Positions 23,924-29,372 of a DNA stretch of 29,372 nucleotides are shown piece after piece (the first letter of the stretch is position 1; every line of letters begins with the position of its first letter). The stretch is from JAYPUG01 sp038117265 (GTDB taxonomy: Bacteria > Pseudomonadota > Alphaproteobacteria > UBA6615). The notes under the pieces are model-generated. The model worked only from the letters and a program-made list of their open reading frames with translations, ran no database searches and was not told the DNA's origin. The stretch spans positions 1-29,372 of the forward strand of contig JAYOFO010000031.1 of assembly GCA_038117265.1 (NCBI GenBank), written 5' to 3'. A program made the translations under genes and the position numbers.

Positions 23924-24586
23924 TCAGAAAATATCGAGCAGGCTGTTGCGCGTGCGTTCGATCGTCGGCACGTCGCCTTCCGAGACGTCGCGACCGAGCG
24001 CCTGATTCTCGCGCAGGCGGCGCGCCTCGGCGGGAGCGTCGACCACCGGGTCGACGGGGTCGTCCTTCAGCCCCAGAAGCTTGCGCACGAAGTTCTGGTT
24101 CTCGTCGGCCAGGACCGACGTTTCGCGGTCGACCTGGGAACGGATCAGCGGGTCGGTTTCGAGGGCTCCGGCCCGGGACAGGAACGCCGCCTCGCCCGTG
24201 GTGGTCTGGGACACGCCCGTACGCGGCGCGGCGTCGACAGCCGGCCCGTCATTGCCGCGCAACGCGTTGCGGCCGGGCGCCTCCGTTTCCGCATCGCCGC
24301 CGCGGAACACCGCCTTGCGTGCCTGCTCGCGGGTCGACAGGGTGGACAGGTCCTCGGCACCGGGACGCGGCGGCCGCAACTTCAGGTCGGGCGGCTGCGA
24401 AAGCGGCGCACGGGGCACCACGGCAAACTCGTCGGGCGCCGTGCGCTGAATCCCCAGCGTGCGCTTGGTAGATTCGCCGCACGCGGTGAGCGCAAACGCC
24501 ATTGCGGCGAGCAGGATCAACGCGCGTCGCGGGGCGCCGCCCGTGCGAATGAATGCCTTGTCTTCGCGGTGCGTTGTCATGTCCAT
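23924..24586 (-). CDS. DUF3035-type lipoprotein (possible BAM-complex subunit)
   Basis: A 220-residue predicted lipoprotein. After a basic N-terminus, a hydrophobic stretch LILLAAMAFALTA ends in C36 with a good lipobox (L-T-A-C), giving an acylated, probably outer-membrane protein. The mature part begins RTLGIQRTAPDEFAVVPRAPLSQPPDLKLRPP. This is the hallmark opening of the alphaproteobacterial DUF3035 family, members of which I recall being described as BamF, an accessory of the outer-membrane beta-barrel machinery; that functional link is from memory. The rest is low-complexity, rich in charged residues and Ala. It lies directly after lspA, the lipoprotein signal peptidase that would process it, and before the M16 pair. 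The start is uncertain: ATG 24584-24586 or 24578-24580, neither with a strong ribosome binding site. Confidence 0.8.
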   Translation of the reverse strand: MDMTTHREDKAFIRTGGAPRRALILLAAMAFALTACGESTKRTLGIQRTAPDEFAVVPRAPLSQPPDLKLRPPRPGAEDLSTLSTREQARKAVFRGGDAETEAPGRNALRGNDGPAVDAAPRTGVSQTTTGEAAFLSRAGALETDPLIRSQVDRETSVLADENQNFVRKLLGLKDDPVDPVVDAPAEARRLRENQALGRDVSEGDVPTIERTRNSLLDIF

Positions 24587-24646
24587 TCGCACTTTAGCGC
24601 GTCCCGCGCGCGATTCTGAGTGGCTGCCAAGAGCCTGAAATCCCAC

Positions 24647-25114
24647 CTATTTTAGCGATCTCGGCGCGCCGAACAAGCCGTCGTAGAGCAACATCGCCGT
24701 GCCGGCGACGATGGCCATGTCGGCAATGTTGAACGCCGGCCAGTGAAAATCGAAGGCATGCACGTCGATATAGTCGATCACCGCGCCGTAGACGATGCGG
24801 TCGGCGACATTGCTCAGTGCGCCGCCGATCACCAGTACCAAGGCGAACGCGACCACGCCCCCGCCGGCGCGCACCAGCCAAAGGAACAGGCCGATCACGA
24901 TAAGGATGGCGAGCGCGACGAAGAGCCAGCGCGATGTCGTGTCGTCACCCAGCAGACCGAAGCTGACCCCGCTGTTCCAAACCGGCACGAGATTCAGGAA
25001 TCCGGTGATCGCGATCCGGGTCGGCGGGTCGAACACGAGCGCCAGCATGGCATGCTTCACCAGCTGGTCGGCGGCGATGACGATGGCGAGAAGCAGCAGG
25101 ACCCAGCGGGGCAT
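24647..25114 (-). CDS. lspA: Lipoprotein signal peptidase (signal peptidase II)
   Basis: LspA cuts the signal peptide of prolipoproteins just before the lipidated cysteine, in the inner membrane. The 155-residue product has four predicted transmembrane helices (about 3-20, 62-82, 86-103 and 128-148). The aspartyl protease residues are D105 in GGALSNVADRI and D132 in FNIADM, with the conserved WNSGVSFG loop (46-53). The start ATG (25112-25114) follows the ileS stop by 11 bases, and homologues begin just before this first helix. The downstream gene encodes a lipoprotein, a likely substrate. The ileS-lspA order is very common in bacteria. Confidence 0.95.
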   Translation of the reverse strand: MPRWVLLLLAIVIAADQLVKHAMLALVFDPPTRIAITGFLNLVPVWNSGVSFGLLGDDTTSRWLFVALAILIVIGLFLWLVRAGGGVVAFALVLVIGGALSNVADRIVYGAVIDYIDVHAFDFHWPAFNIADMAIVAGTAMLLYDGLFGAPRSLK

Positions 25115-25125
25115 CGTGACGCCGC

Positions 25126-27960
25126 CTACTCGGCGGCCTCCTGGCGGTTGTCGACAGCTTCGGCGCAGCGCGCGCAGATTTCGGGATGGCCGTGTGCCCC
25201 GACATCCGGCAGCACCTGCCAGCAGCGCGCGCATTTCTCGCCGGCTGCCATCGCGGGCACGACCCCGATTCCCTCGATCTCGGGAACGGTGAACGCACCG
25301 TCGGGCGCCGTGCCCGTTACCAGTGTCGCGTCCGACGTGATTGCGATCTCGGCCAGGTCGAGACCCGCCATCGCCGCGACCGTGTCGGCATCCGCATACA
25401 CCGTCGGCGCGGCCTGCAGGCTCGAACCGATCCGCTTTTCCGCACGCTCGATTTCCAGCGCACCCGTGACGACACGGCGCAGGCGGCGCACCTTTTCCCA
25501 TTTGGCCGCAAGCGCATCGTCGCGCCACGCCTCGGGAACATCGACATAGGTCCGCAGATGCACGCTCTCGGCATCGCCGCCGCGGGCAAGCCAGGCCTCC
25601 TCTGCGGTGAAGCAGAGGATCGGCGCGAGCCACGCCGTCAGGTGCGAGAACAGGATGTCGAGCACCGTCCGGCAGGCGCGCCGGCGCGCGCTGTCCGTCG
25701 CGTCGCAATAGAGCGCGTCCTTGCGGATGTCGAAGTAGAACGCCGAGAGATCGACCGCACAGAAATTGTGGAGGGCGGTCCACTGGGCATGGAACGCGAA
25801 GTAGTCCGTCGTCTCGCGGACCAGCCGGTCCATCTCCCAGATCCGGTGCAGGACCCAGCGTTCGAGTTCGGGCATGTCCGCGACATCGACGCGCTCGTCC
25901 GCATCGAACCCGTCGAGGTTGCCCAACAGGTAGCGCAGCGTGTTGCGGATGCGCCGATACAGGTCGGCCTGGTGCTTCAGGATTTCGGGCCCGATGCGCA
26001 GATCCTCGGAATAGTCGGAACCGACGACCCAGATGCGCAGGATGTCCGCGCCGTACTGCTCGACAACCTCCTGGGGTGCGACGTCGTTGCCGCGCGACTT
26101 CGACATCTTGCGCCCGTCCTCGGCCATGACGAAGCCGTGGGTGAGCACCGCGTCGTAGGGCGCGCGTCCGCGCGTCCCGCAGGATTCCAGAAGCGAGGAA
26201 TGGAACCAGCCGCGATGCTGATCCGAACCCTCGAGGTAGAGCGAGGCCGGCCATTGCAGATCGTCGCGCGCCTCGAGCACGAACGCGTGGGTCGAGCCGG
26301 AATCGAACCAGACATCGACGATGTCGCGCACCTGCTCGTAATCGTCGGCGTCGTAGGCATTGCCCAGGAAGCGCGACGGGTCGCTGGCGAACCACGCATC
26401 GCCGCCTTCCGCCTCGAACGCCTCGGCGATCCGGTCGAACACCGCCTGGTCGCGCAACAGCTCGCCCGTCTGCTTGTGGACAAAGACCGGGATCGGCACC
26501 CCCCAGGCGCGCTGGCGCGAGATGCACCAGTCGGGCCGGCTCTCGATCATCGAGCGCAGGCGCGTCTGGCCCTGGGACGGGACGAACCGGGTCTCGTCGA
26601 TCGCCGCCAGCGCCTTGTCGCGCAGATCGTTCGTCTCCATCGAGATGAACCACTGCGAGGTGTTGCGAAAGATGAGCGGTGCCTTCGAACGCCAGGAATG
26701 CGGGTAGGAATGGGTCACCTTGCGGCGGCCGAGCAGCGCGCCCTCGCCCTCGAGCACGCTCATCACCGCGCCATTCGCCTCGCCCTCCTCGCCGTCGGCG
26801 GTCAGCACCGCCATGCCGGCGAACAGGGGCACATGTTCGAAATAGCGACCCTCGGGATCGACCATGTCCGGCACCGGCAAACCGTGTTCGCGGCCCAGAT
26901 AGAAGTCGTCCTCGCCATGGCTTGGCGCGATGTGGACGAAGCCGGTGCCCTGCTCGGTGGTCACGAACCCGGCCGGATAGACCGGCACCTCGTGCGCGTA
27001 GCCCTTCGCCGCCAGCGGGTGGGCGCACACCGTACCGGCGATCGCAGCCCCGCCCAGGCGCATCACCTCGTCATGGGCGGCAACGCCCATTTCCTTACAG
27101 GCGGTCTCGAGCAGCGCCGCGGCAACGATCAGCTCGTCGCCGACGACGGCGCGGCTGTTCTCGGTCACGCCACGCACGGCCAGGCGGACATATTCCAGTT
27201 CGGGCCCGACGGCGATCGCCCGGTTGCCGGGAATCGTCCAGGGCGTGGTGGTCCAGATGACGATCGCCGCGCCGTCGAGCGCGGGATCGGACGGAGCGGT
27301 CACCGGGAAGCGCACATAGATCGAGGGCGAGGTGTGCTCCTCATACTCGACCTCGGCGTCGGCCAGCGCGGTCTTCTCGACGACCGACCAGAGAACCGGA
27401 CGGGCACCGCGATACAGGCCGCCATTCATCGCGAACTTGCCGATCTCGCGCGCGATATGGGCCTCGGCCCGGAAGTTCATCGTGGTGTAGGGATCGTCCC
27501 AGTTGCCGATCACGCCGAGGCGCTGGAACTCCTCGGACTGCACGCCGATCCAGTGCTGGGCGAAGTCGCGGCATTCCTTGCGGAACTCGATGATCGGGAC
27601 GTCGTCCTTGTTGCGCCCGTCGGCCCGGTAGTTCTCCTCGACCTTCCATTCGATGGGCAGGCCATGACAATCCCAGCCGGGAACGTAGTTGGCGTCGCGG
27701 CCCATCATCTGCTGGGAGCGGTTGATGACGTCCTTGAGGATCTTGTTCAGCGCGTGGCCAATATGCAGGTGGCCGTTCGCATAGGGCGGGCCGTCATGCA
27801 GGACGAACGGTTCGCGCCCGGCCGATACCGCCCGCTGACGCGCGAACAGATCCATGTCCGCCCAGCGCGCCAACAGCTCCGGCTCGCGCATCGCCAGGCC
27901 GGCGCGCATCGGAAAGTCTGTCTTCGGCAGGAAGACCGTGTCCTTGTAGTCGATGGCCAT
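25126..27960 (-). CDS. ileS: Isoleucyl-tRNA synthetase
   Basis: IleS charges tRNA-Ile and edits misactivated valine. The 944-residue product is the usual bacterial length. The class I motifs are intact: HLHIGH (64-69) in PYANGHLHIGHALNKILKD and KMSKS (618-622). Between them sits the CP1 editing domain with TTTPWTIPGNRA. The C-terminal zinc finger has four cysteines, KCARCWQ followed by ICARCAEAV, which marks the bacterial type-1 IleS normally sensitive to mupirocin. The start at 27958-27960 (MAIDYKDTVFLPKTDFPMRAGL) matches homologues; the open frame upstream does not. A sigma-70-like promoter lies just upstream. The gene is followed by lspA after 11 bases. Confidence 0.97.
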   Translation of the reverse strand: MAIDYKDTVFLPKTDFPMRAGLAMREPELLARWADMDLFARQRAVSAGREPFVLHDGPPYANGHLHIGHALNKILKDVINRSQQMMGRDANYVPGWDCHGLPIEWKVEENYRADGRNKDDVPIIEFRKECRDFAQHWIGVQSEEFQRLGVIGNWDDPYTTMNFRAEAHIAREIGKFAMNGGLYRGARPVLWSVVEKTALADAEVEYEEHTSPSIYVRFPVTAPSDPALDGAAIVIWTTTPWTIPGNRAIAVGPELEYVRLAVRGVTENSRAVVGDELIVAAALLETACKEMGVAAHDEVMRLGGAAIAGTVCAHPLAAKGYAHEVPVYPAGFVTTEQGTGFVHIAPSHGEDDFYLGREHGLPVPDMVDPEGRYFEHVPLFAGMAVLTADGEEGEANGAVMSVLEGEGALLGRRKVTHSYPHSWRSKAPLIFRNTSQWFISMETNDLRDKALAAIDETRFVPSQGQTRLRSMIESRPDWCISRQRAWGVPIPVFVHKQTGELLRDQAVFDRIAEAFEAEGGDAWFASDPSRFLGNAYDADDYEQVRDIVDVWFDSGSTHAFVLEARDDLQWPASLYLEGSDQHRGWFHSSLLESCGTRGRAPYDAVLTHGFVMAEDGRKMSKSRGNDVAPQEVVEQYGADILRIWVVGSDYSEDLRIGPEILKHQADLYRRIRNTLRYLLGNLDGFDADERVDVADMPELERWVLHRIWEMDRLVRETTDYFAFHAQWTALHNFCAVDLSAFYFDIRKDALYCDATDSARRRACRTVLDILFSHLTAWLAPILCFTAEEAWLARGGDAESVHLRTYVDVPEAWRDDALAAKWEKVRRLRRVVTGALEIERAEKRIGSSLQAAPTVYADADTVAAMAGLDLAEIAITSDATLVTGTAPDGAFTVPEIEGIGVVPAMAAGEKCARCWQVLPDVGAHGHPEICARCAEAVDNRQEAAE

Positions 27961-27985
27961 GATTTGTTCCCAGACGACCGGCCGG

Positions 27986-28014
27986 CTTATAGAGCGGCAT
28001 TCACGCGACGGCAA
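27986..28014 (-). promoter_or_regulatory. Promoter of ileS
   Basis: On the minus strand TTGCCG (complement of 28009-28014) and TATAAG (complement of 27986-27991) are spaced by exactly 17 bases. They match the sigma-70 consensus at 4/6 and 5/6 positions. Transcription would begin near 27979, giving a leader of about 20 bases before the ileS ATG. Confidence 0.55.
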
Positions 28015-28025
28015 CCGCCGGTCGC
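28005..28025. other. Bulged hairpin between ribF and ileS
   Basis: The 21 bases at 28005-28025 can fold into GCGACGGC paired with GCCG-G-TCGC around an AACC loop, with one bulged base. It overlaps the -35 of the ileS promoter, just past the ribF stop. It might end some ribF transcripts, though no T-tract follows. Confidence 0.25.
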
Positions 28026-28033
28026 GGCGCGTT

Positions 28034-29011
28034 TTAAATATCCTCGCCGATAAAATCGCCCGCGCCCAGCGCGCGGGCCAGCAGCAACTCGCGCGCCTGG
28101 CGCGAGTCCTCGGCGATCTGCGCCTTCAGCGCGTCGATTCCGTCGAATTTCTGCTCGGGTCGCAGATAGTCCACGAACGCGACCCGCAGGTAACGGCCAT
28201 AGAGGTCGCCGGCGAAATCGAACAGGTGGACCTCCAGCACCAGGGTCTCGCCGTCGACGGTCGGGCGCACGCCGACATTCGCCACCCCGTCGTGCCAGCG
28301 CATGCCGGAATCGGTCTGGACGCCGGCGCGGATCGAATAGACGCCGCGCGCGGGACGGATCGCATCGCCCAGATCGACGTTGGCCGTGGGGAATCCGATG
28401 GTGCGGCCCAGCTTGCGGCCCGACGCGACCCGCCCCTCGACCTCCCAGAGGTGGCCGAGCAGCGCCGCCGCACGCTGCGGCTGGCCGTTGTGCAGATACT
28501 TTCGGATCAGGGTCGAGGAGAACACCTCCTCCACCTCGTCGCGCGCGGGTTCGACGGTGGTCACCGCGAAGCCGCATTCCGCACCCCGTGCGGCGAGGAA
28601 GGCCGCGTCGCCCTTGCGGTCGTTCCCGAACTTGAAATTGTAGCCGACGACGATGTGGGCCGCGCCGATCCCCGCGTGCAGCACCCCGGCCAAGAAGTCT
28701 TCCGCCGTGCGCCCCGCGAGCGCGGCATCGAAGCGCAGCACGAACAGGGTCTCGACACCCAGGGTCTGCAATTCGCGCACCTTGATGCGGAACGGCGTCA
28801 GCCGGAACGGTTCTTCGGCGCGCCCGAAATAGCTGCGCGGGTGCGGCTCGAAGGTCAGCACGCCGAACCGCCGCTCCTGCGCACGCGCGATATCGCGCGC
28901 CGTCGCAATCACCTGCTGGTGTCCGCGGTGCAGCCCGTCGAAATTGCCGATCGCGACGACCGTGCCCTTCTCGGCCTCGGGCAGGTTCGCGACATGTCTG
29001 AAGATGCGCAT
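28034..29011 (-). CDS. ribF: Bifunctional riboflavin kinase/FAD synthetase
   Basis: RibF phosphorylates riboflavin to FMN and adenylates FMN to FAD. The 325-residue length is typical. The N-terminal nucleotidyltransferase domain has AIGNFDGLHRGH (20-31), LTFEPHPRSYF, VVGYNFKFGNDRKGD and SSTLIRKYL. The C-terminal kinase domain has GRTIGFPTANVDL and GVYSIRAGV with a final catalytic region DGVANVGVRPTV followed by LEVHLFDF. The start at 29009-29011 (MRIFRHVANLP) is just ahead of the first conserved strand; longer in-frame sequence looks unlike RibF. No FMN riboswitch is visible upstream. Next comes ileS after 73 bases, which has its own promoter. Confidence 0.95.
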   Translation of the reverse strand: MRIFRHVANLPEAEKGTVVAIGNFDGLHRGHQQVIATARDIARAQERRFGVLTFEPHPRSYFGRAEEPFRLTPFRIKVRELQTLGVETLFVLRFDAALAGRTAEDFLAGVLHAGIGAAHIVVGYNFKFGNDRKGDAAFLAARGAECGFAVTTVEPARDEVEEVFSSTLIRKYLHNGQPQRAAALLGHLWEVEGRVASGRKLGRTIGFPTANVDLGDAIRPARGVYSIRAGVQTDSGMRWHDGVANVGVRPTVDGETLVLEVHLFDFAGDLYGRYLRVAFVDYLRPEQKFDGIDALKAQIAEDSRQARELLLARALGAGDFIGEDI

Positions 29012-29024
29012 CGCCGGGATGTAC

Positions 29025-29039
29025 CCGCCCACCGGGCGG
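29025..29039. terminator. GC hairpin between the MaoC-like gene and ribF
   Basis: CCGCCC (29025-29030) pairs with GGGCGG (29034-29039) over an ACC loop, in the 68-base gap after the MaoC-like stop codon. It ends 13 bases before the ribF start. No T-tract follows on the minus strand, so it could be a terminator remnant or affect ribF translation. Confidence 0.3.
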
Positions 29040-29079
29040 CGATCAAGTCGCAGCCGGCGGACCTTCCCGGCCTCGCGGA

Positions 29080-29372
29080 TCAGCCGCCGTTGCGCTTGCG
29101 GCGCGGGACGAGGACTTCGGCCTGGCCGGAAATCACCACCGTGTTGCCGACGGTGCAAACGGTGTCGAGCACCACGCGCGCCTTTTCGGGGACCAGTTCC
29201 TTGACGGTCGCACGCGCCGTCACCGTGTCGCCCGGCCGCACCGGTGCGCGGAACTTGAGCGTCTGGCTGATATACACGCAGCCCGGGCCCGGAAGCCGCG
29301 TGCCGACAACGGTCGAAATGAAGCTCGACGACAGCATGCCGTGGGCGATCGTGCCCTCGAACATGGTGCGTT
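29080..29372 (-). CDS. MaoC-like (R)-specific enoyl-CoA hydratase (5' end cut by window)
   Basis: The C-terminal portion of a hot-dog-fold MaoC/PhaJ-type hydratase. The visible part begins in frame beyond the window edge (R-T-M-F-E-G-T-I-A-H-G-M-L), so the ATG at 29362-29364 is internal. The pattern IAHGMLSSSFISTVVGTRLPGPG, followed by FRAPVRPGDTVTA, is characteristic of PhaJ-like (R)-hydratases, which make (R)-3-hydroxyacyl-CoA from fatty acid oxidation intermediates. The catalytic Asp/His motif (N-P-x-H-x-D) lies upstream, outside the window, so activity cannot be judged. The tail PRRKRNGG is basic. The gene is in the same direction as ribF with a 68-base gap. Confidence 0.8.
   Translation of the reverse strand, partial: RTMFEGTIAHGMLSSSFISTVVGTRLPGPGCVYISQTLKFRAPVRPGDTVTARATVKELVPEKARVVLDTVCTVGNTVVISGQAEVLVPRRKRNGG

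Noticed and set aside
25186..28053. A 955-codon plus-strand frame antisense to ileS.
   Set aside because: It mirrors a complete ileS with all motifs; composition is that of an antisense shadow and it has no recognisable domain.
29012..29079. FMN riboswitch upstream of ribF.
   Set aside because: The gap is only 68 bases and lacks the multi-helix conserved RFN sequence; only a simple GC hairpin is present.
1..29372. Mobile element, phage, CRISPR or toxin-antitoxin system.
   Set aside because: No transposase, integrase, repeats-and-spacers, or small paired genes could be recognised on either strand; coding density and composition are even across the window.

Overview
The window is a gene-dense, GC-rich stretch of a Gram-negative chromosome, most likely an alphaproteobacterium close to Rhodospirillales-type lineages. 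Four things point this way: lipid A/Kdo genes; ubiD of ubiquinone synthesis; a MutL carrying its own endonuclease motif, as expected where MutH is absent; and an ileS-lspA-DUF3035 lipoprotein-M16-M16 run, an order I know from alphaproteobacteria. No rRNA, tRNA, CRISPR array, insertion sequence or phage gene is visible. No gap between genes exceeds about 160 bases.

Layout. Bases 1-3316 (+): the 3' part of ubiD, a small MAPEG-family membrane protein and pmbA (tldE). Bases 3334-3876 (-): a carboxymuconolactone decarboxylase-like protein. Bases 4036-8119 (+): a tightly coupled lipid A export/core block, msbA-waaA-lpxK, joined by ATGA overlaps. Bases 8148-10528 (-): xseA followed by an M23 peptidase that begins at a TTG overlapping the xseA stop. 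Bases 10594-11880 (+): purD. Bases 11865-15176: a divergent accessory pair, a PAPS-type sulfotransferase (-) and a TPR/O-GlcNAc-transferase-like protein (+). Bases 15173-15625 (-): tadA. Bases 15693-17758 (+): a C26-type glutamine-amidotransferase-fold hydrolase, an RsuA/RluB-type pseudouridine synthase and rsmD. Bases 17804-20949 (-): pgi then mutL, overlapping by one base. Bases 21069-29372 (-): a long run read right to left: a MaoC-like hydratase (cut by the window edge), ribF, ileS, lspA, a DUF3035 lipoprotein, a zinc M16 peptidase and its partner lacking the zinc motif.

Most of this is conserved housekeeping: envelope building (msbA, waaA, lpxK, lspA, M23, DUF3035), RNA and DNA maintenance (tadA, rluB-like, rsmD, mutL, xseA), translation (ileS) and cofactors (ubiD, ribF). 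The part least like a core genome is the sulfotransferase/TPR-glycosyltransferase pair between purD and tadA. Its 87-base divergent intergenic region carries a duplicated, partly palindromic motif. I regard that pair as the best candidate for an uncharacterised modification function, but nothing here proves a new system. Other small signals are a perfect 18-base palindrome between rsmD and mutL, a 14-base palindrome at a stop codon, a CTAG serving as stop on both strands, a likely leaderless promoter and a good sigma-70-like promoter for ileS.
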